DNA of 64,000 nucleotides from Collinsella aerofaciens (GTDB lineage: Bacteria; Actinomycetota; Coriobacteriia; Coriobacteriales; Coriobacteriaceae), in assembly GCA_905213325.1 (NCBI GenBank), contig CAJMHW010000002.1:1-64000 (forward strand). Reading direction: 5' to 3'. The stretch's first letter is position 1. Every line of letters starts with the position of its first letter. Of the stretch, positions 56,251-64,000 are shown one piece after another. Both the position numbers and the translations under genes were made by a program. The notes beneath the pieces were generated by a model. That model saw only the letters and a list, made by a program, of their open reading frames with translations. It searched no databases and was not told the DNA's origin.

Positions 56251-57150
56251 GTGTCCGATCGTCCCAAGGCAACTGCTCCCAAAGCGCCTGCGCGCAAAGC
56301 TGCCACTGCGGGAGCGCCTGCGGCGAAGAGCGGAACCGGTACGTGGCTGGCGGGCTTTATTACCCGTGCCGCCGCCGGTATCGTCTACGCCGTTGTCTTT
56401 ATCCTGTGCCTGGTTTTGGGTATCGTGCCCACGGCCATCTTTGTTTCTGTCATGAGCGGTCTGTGCTGCTATGAGTTTTTCCGTATGACAAGGCTCGATG
56501 GCAAGATGGCTAACGAGCGCATGGGTATCGCTGCCGCCGTACTCTTTCCGCTGTCGGCGTTGGGCGATTCGATGTTGCTGAATGCCCTGCTTTTTGCTCT
56601 GATGCTCGCTGTGGGCATTTGGTATGTCTGGTCGCCGCGTACCCGAATCTCTGATGTGGCCGTGACGCTCATGGGTCCCATTTACACTGGCTTTATGCTG
56701 TCGGCTATCGTGCTGCTGCGCGATGCCGTGCCCGGTTTTGCCGGCGCCCTGCTTTCGGTGGGCGTTTGCGCGTCCCTTTGGGTCTCCGATTCGTTTGCCT
56801 ACATCGTGGGCAGCCGTATCGGCAAGCATAAGATGGTTCCCAAGATCTCTCCCAAAAAGAGCTGGGAGGGGTTTGTCGGCGGCATCCTGGGCTCGGTTTT
56901 GATTTGGCTCATCCTGTGGGCGACGCACCTCTACAAGCTCAGCCTGCCCTATGCGCTGCTGTGCGGCGTGGTCGTGTCCATTCTGGGCGTTATCGGCGAC
57001 CTTATCGAGTCGCGCATCAAGCGCGGTGTGGGCGTCAAGGATTCCGGTAACCTTATCCCGGGCCACGGCGGCATGCTCGATCGAAGCGATTCGCTTATCT
57101 TCGGCTGCATCACCGCGCAGCTGATGCTGATGATCGGAGGCGTGCTGTAA
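56251..57150 (+). CDS. cdsA: Phosphatidate cytidylyltransferase (CDP-diacylglycerol synthase)
   Basis: The 299-residue membrane enzyme has about seven hydrophobic segments and the complete CdsA signature near the C-terminus (SRIKRGVGVKDSGNLIPGHGG...DRSDSL). About 30 Ala/Lys-rich residues form a soluble N-terminal part. The GTG at 56251 follows GAGGAGG. Its stop overlaps the dxr ATG. Confidence 0.95.
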   Translation: MSDRPKATAPKAPARKAATAGAPAAKSGTGTWLAGFITRAAAGIVYAVVFILCLVLGIVPTAIFVSVMSGLCCYEFFRMTRLDGKMANERMGIAAAVLFPLSALGDSMLLNALLFALMLAVGIWYVWSPRTRISDVAVTLMGPIYTGFMLSAIVLLRDAVPGFAGALLSVGVCASLWVSDSFAYIVGSRIGKHKMVPKISPKKSWEGFVGGILGSVLIWLILWATHLYKLSLPYALLCGVVVSILGVIGDLIESRIKRGVGVKDSGNLIPGHGGMLDRSDSLIFGCITAQLMLMIGGVL

Positions 57151-58337
57151 TGTCCTTCCAGACGACGTATGGCCCCGATGGACGTCTCCGTGTTGCCATC
57201 CTGGGCTGTACGGGCTCTATCGGCACTCAGGCGCTCGATGTGTGCCGCCAGCATGCCGATCTCCTGCAGGTGACGGCGCTGTCCGTTAACTCCAGTACCT
57301 CCGAGCTCGTTGCCGCTGCCCGCGAGTTCTCGGTTCCGGCGGTTGCCGTGGCCGATGTCGCTCATGGCGATGACGCCGTGCTGCAGGAGCTGCCCGAGGG
57401 AACGAAGCTTGGCGTTGGCGCGCAAGCGGTTTGCGAGCTCGCGCGTCGCGACGATGTCGACTGCGTGCTCGTCGCTATTGTGGGCGCCGCCGGTCTCGAG
57501 GCGAGCCATGCGGCCTTGACCTCAAATAAGCGCCTTGCCCTTGCCAACAAGGAGTCCCTCGTCGTCGGTGGCGACTTGCTTATGCCGTTGGCGCAACCGG
57601 GCCAGCTTATTCCAGTCGATTCTGAGCACTCCGCCATCTACCAGTGCTATCTGGGGGAGAACCCACGCGAGGCTCATTGTATTTGGCTCACCTGCTCGGG
57701 CGGTCCGTTCTTTGGCCGCACGCGCGACGAGCTCGATCGCGTGACGCGCGCCGATGCCCTCGCACATCCCACGTGGGCCATGGGTGCAAAGATCACCATT
57801 GACTCCGCCACCCTCATGAACAAGGGCCTGGAGCGCATTGAGGCCATGCATCTGTTTAATTGCGACCTCGATTTCATTAACGTGGTCGTGCAGCGTCAGT
57901 CCAAGATTCACTCTATGGTCGAGTTCGCCGACGGCTCTGTGATGGCGCATCTCGGTGCTTCCGACATGCGTATTCCCATCCAGTTCGCGTTCTCGTATCC
58001 CGAGCGTTGGGATACCCCAGCGCCTCGTATCGATTTCCGCGAGCTGGGGCAGCTCACGTTTGATGCTGCCGACATGGATACCTTCCGCTGTCTGGCACTG
58101 GCCGAGCGTGCCGGCAAGACGGGTGGCACCATGCCGTGCGTGCTCAATGCCGCCAACGAGGTCGCCGTTGATGCCTTCCTGCACGATGGCTGCAGCTTTA
58201 CCGATATCGATCGCATTGTGGAATCCTGCATGGATGCCCACGATATGCAGGCAGTCGATTCGTTTGAGCAGCTTCGCGACATCGATGCGTGGGCGCGTGA
58301 AAAAGCTGCGCAGGTGCTCGCCGCAACCCGTTCCTAA
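57150..58337 (+). CDS. dxr: 1-deoxy-D-xylulose 5-phosphate reductoisomerase
   Basis: The 395-residue enzyme commits carbon to the MEP isoprenoid pathway. Family marks are the LGCTGSIGTQALDV NADPH motif, ALANKESLVVGG, PVDSEHSAIYQ and CSGGPFFG, followed by TLMNKGLERIEAMHLF. Together with uppS and ispG it shows that this genome uses the MEP route. ATG 57150 overlaps the cdsA stop by one base. Confidence 0.97.
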   Translation: MSFQTTYGPDGRLRVAILGCTGSIGTQALDVCRQHADLLQVTALSVNSSTSELVAAAREFSVPAVAVADVAHGDDAVLQELPEGTKLGVGAQAVCELARRDDVDCVLVAIVGAAGLEASHAALTSNKRLALANKESLVVGGDLLMPLAQPGQLIPVDSEHSAIYQCYLGENPREAHCIWLTCSGGPFFGRTRDELDRVTRADALAHPTWAMGAKITIDSATLMNKGLERIEAMHLFNCDLDFINVVVQRQSKIHSMVEFADGSVMAHLGASDMRIPIQFAFSYPERWDTPAPRIDFRELGQLTFDAADMDTFRCLALAERAGKTGGTMPCVLNAANEVAVDAFLHDGCSFTDIDRIVESCMDAHDMQAVDSFEQLRDIDAWAREKAAQVLAATRS

Positions 58338-58362
58338 CCCATAAGGATTGCTTTTTCGTTTT

Positions 58363-59724
58363 ATGGATACTGTTCTGAGCGTTCTTTCATCGGTCTTTTG
58401 GGGCCTGCTGATGCTTTCCGTCCTCGTGTTTTTGCACGAGGACGGCCACTTTTTGGCGGCACGTGCTTGCGGCGTCCGTGTGACCGAGTTCTTTTTGGGC
58501 CTGCCGTGCCGCTTTGACATCCATTACACGTCGCGTCGCATTGGAACCAAGTTTGGCGTGACCCCGCTGCTGCTGGGTGGCTACGCTGCCATCTGCGGTA
58601 TGGATCCGACCGATGTCTCGTGCGCCGATCGCGTGCTCGCGGCTGTCTATCGTCATGGTCGCGTGACCGTGGCCGACCTTGCTGTCGAGCTCGAGCTTTC
58701 CGAGGAGGATGTGCTCGAGGCTTGTGCTCTGTTGCTGGGCTGGGGCTCCATCGCACCTTGGTATGAGGAAGGGGAGAAGCCCTTACCGAGCTACTATCCC
58801 ACCAAGTATCAGACGCTGCCGCGAGACGCGGCGGGCTACACCACCTTTGACGGCCGCCGGTTCGATCGAGAGCATGCGACTGCCGTGGGCGATGTGTGGG
58901 AGCTGCCGTGCGGCGAGGCTGATTTCTTGGCGCAAGAGCGTTCGCACACTTATCTTGGCCAGGGTTTTCTCAAGCGCGCCTTTATGCTGCTCGCGGGCAT
59001 TCTCGTCAATATCCTGACGGGTTTTTTGCTCCTTATGAGCATCTATTCCATTGCGGGTGTCACCGTGCCGATGGATACCAACGTGATCGGTCAGGTTGAC
59101 GAGGGGTCTATTGCCGCCAAGGCGGGTATCGAGGCCGGAGATGCGATCCTTTCGGTCGACGGTGTCTCATGTTCCACTTGGATGGACGTCTACGATGCTA
59201 TCGGCAAGGCCGCCGGTAAGGACGATATCGCCATTGAGTATGAGCGTGACGGCAAGCAGCATTCGACCTCGGTTGCGCTCAAAGAGGACGAGCGGTTAGG
59301 TGTGTATGCTTCTACGGAGGTAGTCCGTTTGGACCCCATCACCTCGGCGCGTCTGTCATTCTCCTATGTTGTGCAGACCGCGGATGGCGTTATGCGCCTA
59401 CTCCAGCCGCAGCATACGATGGAGATTCTCGACCAGTCCTCGTCGATCGTGGGCATCAGCGTCATGTCCTCTCAGGCGGCTGCTGCCGGTCCCGTAACGT
59501 TCCTGTCGTTTGCAGCGCTCATCTCATTCTCGCTGGGCTTTATGAACTTGCTGCCCATTCCGCCGCTCGACGGGGGAAAGCTGGTTATCGAGATCATCCA
59601 AATGGTCGCCGGTCGCGAGCTGCCACTCAAGGTGCAGACAATCGTCAGCTATGTCGGCATCGCGCTCTTTGCGCTGCTGTTTGTTTATATGCTTCGTTCC
59701 GACGTCCTTCGATTTATTTTGTAG
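58363..59724 (+). CDS. rseP: RseP/site-2 family intramembrane metalloprotease with inserted domain
   Basis: The 453-residue membrane protein has the HExxH zinc motif in FLHEDGHFLAA (His25, His29), a PDZ domain (VIGQVDEGSIAAKAGIEAGDAILSVDG) around residues 240-310 and the C-terminal NLLPIPPLDGGK motif. Between the first strand region (LLGGYAAI, ~70-78) and the second membrane segment (~205) there are about 120 residues, with a helix-turn-helix-like stretch (ADRVLAAVYRHGRVTVADL...) that typical RseP proteins lack. ATG 58363 is chosen for its match to the family start; TTG 58348 touches AAGGA with no spacing. It sits in the usual dxr-rseP-ispG order. Confidence 0.92.
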   Translation: MDTVLSVLSSVFWGLLMLSVLVFLHEDGHFLAARACGVRVTEFFLGLPCRFDIHYTSRRIGTKFGVTPLLLGGYAAICGMDPTDVSCADRVLAAVYRHGRVTVADLAVELELSEEDVLEACALLLGWGSIAPWYEEGEKPLPSYYPTKYQTLPRDAAGYTTFDGRRFDREHATAVGDVWELPCGEADFLAQERSHTYLGQGFLKRAFMLLAGILVNILTGFLLLMSIYSIAGVTVPMDTNVIGQVDEGSIAAKAGIEAGDAILSVDGVSCSTWMDVYDAIGKAAGKDDIAIEYERDGKQHSTSVALKEDERLGVYASTEVVRLDPITSARLSFSYVVQTADGVMRLLQPQHTMEILDQSSSIVGISVMSSQAAAAGPVTFLSFAALISFSLGFMNLLPIPPLDGGKLVIEIIQMVAGRELPLKVQTIVSYVGIALFALLFVYMLRSDVLRFIL

Positions 59725-59737
59725 GGGAGTGTTTGGA

Positions 59738-60820
59738 TTGTCTTTATCCCATCCTTTGCCGCGCGAGCTGACGCGCCCCGTATATGTGGGCGGCGTGCAG
59801 ATCGGTGGTGGCGCGCCGGTGGTGGTTCAGTCCATGACCTGCACCGATACCGCCGACGCCCAGGCAACGCTTGCGCAAGTGCGTGCGCTTGCCCAGGCGG
59901 GTTGCGATGTTGTTCGCGTGAGCGTGCCTACCGAGGCTGCGCTCGAGGGCTTTCGCACGATTTGTGCCGAGTCTCCGGTGCCAATCGTCGCCGATATCCA
60001 CTTTAACCATAAGCTTGCCATCGGCGCCGTCGAGGCCGGTGCCGCCAAGCTGCGCATCAACCCCGGCAATATCGGCGATTGGGCCAAGGTTGACGCTGTC
60101 ATCGATGCCGCGGGTGCCGCGGGCTGCGCGATTCGCATTGGCGTGAACGCGGGCTCGCTTGAGCAAGATATTGCCGAGCGCGACAATCTTTCGCAGCCCG
60201 AAAAGCTCGTGATGTCGAGCGAGCGTTTCGTCAAGCATTTTGAAGACCGCGGCTTTACGAACATCGTGCTTTCGGCTAAGGCCCATAGCGTGCAAACGAC
60301 GCTTGATACCTATCGAGCCCTGTCGCGTGAGATTCCCCACGTTCCGCTTCACCTGGGCGTAACCGAGGCGGGTACCAAGCTTCAGGGCACCATTAAGAGC
60401 TCGGTGGGCCTTGGTATTCTGCTGTCTGAGGGTATCGGTGACACCATGCGCGTCTCGCTCACGGCCGATCCGGTCGAGGAGCCGCCGGTCGCCTGGGGTA
60501 TCCTGCAGTCCCTTGGCCTGCGCCGCCGTGGTCCCGAGATCGTCTCGTGTCCCACGTGCGCTCGTTGCCAGGTCAACCTCATTCCCATCGCCGAGGAGGT
60601 TACCGAGCGACTGAAGAACTATTCCGCGCCGCTTTCCATCGCCGTGATGGGATGTGCCGTTAATGGCCCCGGTGAGGCTTCTGATGCCGACCTGGGCGTT
60701 GCTTGCGGACGTGGTCAGGCCTTGCTCTTTTCGCATGGCCAGATCATTGGTAAAGTAGCTGAGGACCAAATTGTCGACGCGCTTATGGCAGAGGTCGACA
60801 AACTTATTGAGGAGAAATAA
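59738..60820 (+). CDS. ispG: 4-hydroxy-3-methylbut-2-en-1-yl diphosphate synthase (GcpE)
   Basis: The 360-residue iron-sulfur enzyme of the MEP pathway has RPVYVGGVQIGGGAPVVVQSM, the LRINPGNIG block, and a C-terminal Cys set (CPTCARCQ and GCAVNGPGEA) for the 4Fe-4S cluster. The TTG at 59738 has GGGGAG 8 bases upstream and gives the family N-terminus; longer in-frame starts overlap rseP. Its stop touches the proS start. Confidence 0.96.
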   Translation: MSLSHPLPRELTRPVYVGGVQIGGGAPVVVQSMTCTDTADAQATLAQVRALAQAGCDVVRVSVPTEAALEGFRTICAESPVPIVADIHFNHKLAIGAVEAGAAKLRINPGNIGDWAKVDAVIDAAGAAGCAIRIGVNAGSLEQDIAERDNLSQPEKLVMSSERFVKHFEDRGFTNIVLSAKAHSVQTTLDTYRALSREIPHVPLHLGVTEAGTKLQGTIKSSVGLGILLSEGIGDTMRVSLTADPVEEPPVAWGILQSLGLRRRGPEIVSCPTCARCQVNLIPIAEEVTERLKNYSAPLSIAVMGCAVNGPGEASDADLGVACGRGQALLFSHGQIIGKVAEDQIVDALMAEVDKLIEEK

Positions 60821-62542
60821 ATGACCCGAGCAATGTATATGTCTAAGCTCTATGCGCCGACGCTTAAAGAGGATCCGGCGGACGCTGAGCTCGCCAGCCA
60901 CCGCCTGCTGCTCCGTGCCGGCATGATCCGCAAGGAGGCCGCCGGTCTGTATTCCTACCTGCCGCTCGCATGGCGCTCGATTCGCAAGATCGAGAACATC
61001 GTGCGCGACGAGATGGATGCCGCCGGTGCCCAGGAGCTTATGATGCCTATCATGGTCGACGCCGAGTTGTGGCGTGAGTCCGGTCGCATTGACGCCTATG
61101 GCAAGGAGCTTGTGCGCTTTGATGACCGCCACGGCCGCGAGTTTGTTCTCGGACCCACGCACGAGGAGACCGTGACTGCCCTGGTGCGCAATGAGCTGCG
61201 TTCCTACAAGCAGCTGCCGGTGAACCTCTATCACATCCAGGATAAGTTCCGCGACGAGTTCCGTCCCCGCTTTGGCCTGATGCGCGGTCGCGAGTTCATC
61301 ATGAAGGACGCCTACAGCTTCTCTGCCACGCAGGAGAGTCTGCAGGAGGAGTACGACAAGATGAAGCAGGCCTACGCCAACATCTGCGAGCGCTGCTACA
61401 TCAAGGCTCTGCCCGTTGTCGCCGACTCCGGCGAGATCGGCGGCGACACCTCCGTCGAGTACATGGCTCTGGCCGACGCCGGCGAGGCTTCGCTCGTCTA
61501 CTGCGACGATTGCGGCTTCGCTGCCGACGATGAGGCCGCAAGCACCAAGGTCGTTGTGACCGAGGGTCCTGGCGACGGTACGCTCACCAAGGTCGAGACT
61601 CCGGGCATGGGCACCATCGAGGCCGTTGCAAAGTTCTTCGGCTTCCCCGAGAACGGCACGCGCAAGTCGCTGGCATTGATCGACTCCGAGGGCAAGCCGG
61701 TCGTCGCCATTGTCCCGGGCGACCATGAGCTCAATGACTGCAAGGCCGAGCATGTCTTTGGTAAGAGCTATCGTATGATGACCGACGAGGAGCTTCAGGC
61801 GAACGGTCTGCACAAGGGCTTTATCGGACCGGTCAACCTTCCCGAGGGCATCCGTCTGGTGTGCGACGAGAGCCTTCGCGAGTCCAAGCAGTGGGCCTGT
61901 GGCGCCAACGAGGTCGACTATCACTTTACCGGTGCCTGCCCCGAGCGCGACTTTACCGTCGACGAGTGGGCCGACCTGGTAACCGTCGTTGCCGGCGACC
62001 CCTGCCCGCACTGCGGCAAGCCGCTCTCCGCTGCCCGCGGCATCGAGGTCTCTCAGGTCTTCCAGCTTGGCACCAAGTATTCCGAGGCCATGGGTGCCAC
62101 CTTTATGGATGAGGACGGTAAGGAGAAGCCTCTGATCATGGGCTGCTACGGCGTTGGTGTGTCCCGCTCGCTCGCTGCCGTCGTGGAGCAGCACAACGAC
62201 GAGCACGGTATCGTCTGGCCGGTCTCCGTTGCTCCGTACGAGGTCGCGGTGATTCCGCTCGACCCCAAGAAGGAGGAGTGCGCTTCCGTCTGTGAGCAGA
62301 TCGTTGATGGCCTGTGCGCCGAGGGTATCGAGGTCGTCGTCGACGATCGCGATGAGCGTCCCGGCTTTAAGTTTGCCGACAACGACCTTATGGGCTTCCC
62401 GTATCAGGTTGTTCTGGGTAAGCGTGGCCTTAAGAACGGCACCGTCGAACTCAAGGACCGTGCCACGGGCGAGCGCGAGGATGTGGCTATCGACGAGGTC
62501 GTCGCCAAGGTTGCCGAGCTTGTTAAGGCGGCTCGCCGTTAA
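60821..62542 (+). CDS. proS: Prolyl-tRNA synthetase, bacterial type
   Basis: The 573-residue class II synthetase has motif 2 (FRDEFRPRFGLMRGREFIMKDAYSF), motif 3 (LIMGCYGVGVSRSLAAV) and the inserted editing domain (about residues 220-400). Length and insertion match the bacterial form, not the archaeal type. It begins right after the ispG stop codon. Confidence 0.97.
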   Translation: MTRAMYMSKLYAPTLKEDPADAELASHRLLLRAGMIRKEAAGLYSYLPLAWRSIRKIENIVRDEMDAAGAQELMMPIMVDAELWRESGRIDAYGKELVRFDDRHGREFVLGPTHEETVTALVRNELRSYKQLPVNLYHIQDKFRDEFRPRFGLMRGREFIMKDAYSFSATQESLQEEYDKMKQAYANICERCYIKALPVVADSGEIGGDTSVEYMALADAGEASLVYCDDCGFAADDEAASTKVVVTEGPGDGTLTKVETPGMGTIEAVAKFFGFPENGTRKSLALIDSEGKPVVAIVPGDHELNDCKAEHVFGKSYRMMTDEELQANGLHKGFIGPVNLPEGIRLVCDESLRESKQWACGANEVDYHFTGACPERDFTVDEWADLVTVVAGDPCPHCGKPLSAARGIEVSQVFQLGTKYSEAMGATFMDEDGKEKPLIMGCYGVGVSRSLAAVVEQHNDEHGIVWPVSVAPYEVAVIPLDPKKEECASVCEQIVDGLCAEGIEVVVDDRDERPGFKFADNDLMGFPYQVVLGKRGLKNGTVELKDRATGEREDVAIDEVVAKVAELVKAARR

Positions 62543-62573
62543 TCGACGTTTCTGCTATTAGATGTAATTGCGG

Positions 62574-62621
62574 GACTGCTCCGTATCTCTCTTAGAATGA
62601 GATGCGGAGCAGTCTTTTTTT
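62574..62621 (+). terminator. Terminator after proS
   Basis: A 16-bp stem with one G-T pair (62574-62589 with 62599-62614) is followed by T7. Confidence 0.92.
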
Positions 62622-62650
62622 GTTGCGTGAATAAACTCGACGGGTAAAGG

Positions 62651-62684
62651 AAAACCCCACAGCCCAAATGAGCTGCGGGGTTTT
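62651..62684. terminator. Terminator of the APH-fold kinase gene (minus), symmetric
   Basis: A 13-base stem with one A-C mismatch (62651-62663 with 62672-62684) carries A residues on its left and T residues on its right. It faces the 3' end of the minus-strand gene at 62722. Confidence 0.7.
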
Positions 62685-62721
62685 CCATTGTGCCTCCGAT
62701 GCGAAATAAATCGCTCAGATA

Positions 62722-63486
62722 TTACTGATAATCGACGACGTCGATCCAGTTCTTCAGGAACTCATCGTTCACGTTGCGCTTACGAGCGAGCTCGGAAGCG
62801 GCGACGATGCTCGTCCACTGACGCACGACCTGCATGGGCATGTCGGCGCGGTCGCAGTAGAGCTCCAGGTAGGCCTCGGCCTGGTCCTTGCTGTTGAGGG
62901 CGAAGAGCAGGTAGGTGGTGGCAACGTCGGCAGCAGGGGAGCCCTGGGTGGCGTGTGCCCAGTCGCACACATAGAGCTGGCCGTCGTCGCCGACGATGAC
63001 GTTGGAGGGGTTGAAGTCGCCGTGGCAGACCTTGAACTCCTTAGTCATGCCGTCCAGACGCTCCTGAAGGTTGTAGCGCGTGGTGGCATTGAGCTGATCA
63101 AGGCTGTCGATCATGCGGGCGAACTTGTCGCGCTGACGGTTGAGCAGCGGGGAGGTGTAGCCGTGGATCTCGATCTGGAGGTCGACGAACATCTCGAGGT
63201 ACTCACCAAAGCGCTGGGGCTCGGCAGTCATCTTCTCGGCAAGGGTGGTGCCCGGAACCTTCTCGGTCACGAGCGCCCAGCCGTTGGCGTTCTCGAGCTG
63301 GGAAACCTCGAGCGCCTTGGGGCTGCGGATGCCGCACTCATTGATGCGGGCAAGATTCAAAGCCTCGTTGAACACGTCGGAGACAGGCTTGGTCTCGTTA
63401 AAGACCTTGACGATCTTGTCGCCCAGGTCGTAAACGACCTTGTTGCCACGGCGGACGAGCTCGGTCTTGGAATCGGGTAGCAGCAT
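62722..63486 (-). CDS. APH-fold kinase (aminoglycoside/choline kinase-like), substrate unknown
   Basis: The 254-residue protein has the protein-kinase-like APH fold: an N-terminal glycine-poor loop with KVFNE, catalytic loop HGDFNPSNV (about residue 155) and CDWAHA in place of the metal-binding DWE-type motif, with the Asp kept. Such proteins phosphorylate small molecules (choline, sugars, amino sugars) or act on antibiotics. Nothing here points to resistance. The gene is transcribed leftward, from an ATG 92 bases downstream of the adhE stop. ATG 63486 has an AAAGGA site. Confidence 0.82.
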   Translation of the reverse strand: MLLPDSKTELVRRGNKVVYDLGDKIVKVFNETKPVSDVFNEALNLARINECGIRSPKALEVSQLENANGWALVTEKVPGTTLAEKMTAEPQRFGEYLEMFVDLQIEIHGYTSPLLNRQRDKFARMIDSLDQLNATTRYNLQERLDGMTKEFKVCHGDFNPSNVIVGDDGQLYVCDWAHATQGSPAADVATTYLLFALNSKDQAEAYLELYCDRADMPMQVVRQWTSIVAASELARKRNVNDEFLKNWIDVVDYQ

Positions 63487-63518
63487 GGTTGCATCCTTTC
63501 AACGATGCGATAGAAGCG

Positions 63519-63557
63519 ACGGCGGGGGTGTGTGAAACACCCGTGCACCCCCGCCGT
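63519..63557. other. Strong hairpin between adhE and the kinase gene
   Basis: A perfect 12-bp GC-rich stem (63519-63530 with 63546-63557) and 15-base loop follow the adhE stop. No T run follows on the minus strand, so it may block or protect mRNA 3' ends rather than act as a typical intrinsic terminator. Confidence 0.5.
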
Positions 63558-63577
63558 TAAAAACCGTGCTAATAAAA

Positions 63578-64000
63578 CTAGCAGACGGCGTAGTCCTGGG
63601 GCTCGCGGCCGTAGTAGGCGTCCAGGTAGAGCTCCTTGATCTCGCTCATGAGCGGGTAGCGCGGGTTAGCGCCGGTGCACTGGTCGTTGAATGCCTGCTC
63701 GGTCATCTCGTCGAGGGTGTCGAGGAAGTACTGCTCGTCAACACCGTAGTCGGCGATGGTCTTCTTGACGCCGATGAAGTCCTTGAGCTCCTCGAGCTTC
63801 GTGATGAAGTTCTCGAAGACCTCCTTGTCGTCCTTGCCCTCGATGCCGCAGTACTTGGCCATCTCGGCGTAGTTGTGCAGCGCGTTGGGGTAAGGATACT
63901 GGGAGAAGGTACCCATCTTGACGGGAGCCTCGGCGGCGTTGTAGCGCATGACGCGGGTCAGGATGACGGCGTTTGCGAGGCCGTGAGGCAGGTGATGGAA
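63578..64000 (-). CDS. adhE: Bifunctional acetaldehyde-CoA/alcohol dehydrogenase, C-terminal part (partial)
   Basis: The last 140 residues are inside the window and the frame continues beyond 64000. HHLPHGLANAVIL is the iron-ligand histidine region of the alcohol dehydrogenase domain. The ending (TEQAFNDQCTGANPRYPLMSEIKELYLDAYYG) is characteristic of AdhE rather than single-domain iron alcohol dehydrogenases. AdhE makes ethanol from acetyl-CoA in fermentation. The missing N-terminus means the fusion cannot be seen here. Confidence 0.9.
   Translation of the reverse strand, partial: FHHLPHGLANAVILTRVMRYNAAEAPVKMGTFSQYPYPNALHNYAEMAKYCGIEGKDDKEVFENFITKLEELKDFIGVKKTIADYGVDEQYFLDTLDEMTEQAFNDQCTGANPRYPLMSEIKELYLDAYYGREPQDYAVC

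Noticed and set aside
59744..62206. An 820-codon minus-strand frame opposite ispG and proS
   Set aside because: Same antisense bias; both plus-strand genes have clear motifs, starts and binding sites.
62722..63486. An antibiotic resistance gene (aminoglycoside phosphotransferase)
   Set aside because: Only the general APH fold is visible; resistance-type residues and context are lacking.

Overview
The window looks like ordinary core chromosome of a high-GC Gram-positive bacterium. Frequent TTG and GTG starts, actinobacterial-type gene order, a fused RfbC-RfbD, and adhE together with the PEP/pyruvate enzyme PpdK all point to a gut anaerobe of the Coriobacteriia, most likely Collinsella or a close relative. 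The genus is an inference from gene content and style; no database was searched. No prophage, insertion sequence, CRISPR array or rRNA operon was seen.

Layout. (1) 1-5425: surface polysaccharide genes, with the end of rfbA, rfbB, a fused rfbC-rfbD, a membrane-anchored family 2 glycosyltransferase on the minus strand, and an ABC-2 exporter pair. (2) 5480-5556: tRNA-Arg(TCT). (3) 5660-14224, minus strand: a nearly uninterrupted aromatic amino acid cluster, transcribed aroF-tyrA-aroB-aroA-aroC-pheA-aroEK-aroQ. It supplies all seven shikimate steps plus the entry steps to Phe and Tyr, with AroE and AroK fused. A long inverted repeat sits between aroC and pheA. (4) 14429-20519: tRNA-Arg(CCG), a P-type ATPase, a zinc-ribbon membrane protein, a cyclophilin and a TPR membrane protein. 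(5) 20632-34307: the cell-shape genes mreBCD-pbp2-rodA, a DUF697-like protein, a radical SAM pair, then rplU-rpmA-obg-nadD-yqeK-rsfS. (6) 34403-41419: dinB (minus strand), rpsP-khpA-rimM-trmD-lepB, and glyQS. (7) 41454-45377: the ppsR/ppdK regulator-enzyme pair. (8) 45587-52209: rplS, rnhB, yraN, comM, dprA, trmFO and xerC. (9) 52429-62542: rpsB-tsf, pyrH-frr-uppS-cdsA-dxr-rseP-ispG-proS, which couples translation, ribosome recycling, lipid carrier and phospholipid synthesis, MEP isoprenoid synthesis and membrane proteolysis. (10) 62722-64000, minus strand: an APH-fold kinase and the 3' end of adhE.

Points that stand out: xerC whose only well-placed start is an ATA codon behind a strong Shine-Dalgarno; a dispersed palindromic repeat (four copies at three places), two of which form a perfect 37-bp inverted repeat inside the aro cluster; an RseP-type protease with an inserted helix-turn-helix-like domain; and a terminator-like hairpin overlapping a 20-codon Tyr/Phe-containing frame in the aroF leader. 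I found no clear candidate for an entirely new multi-gene system.
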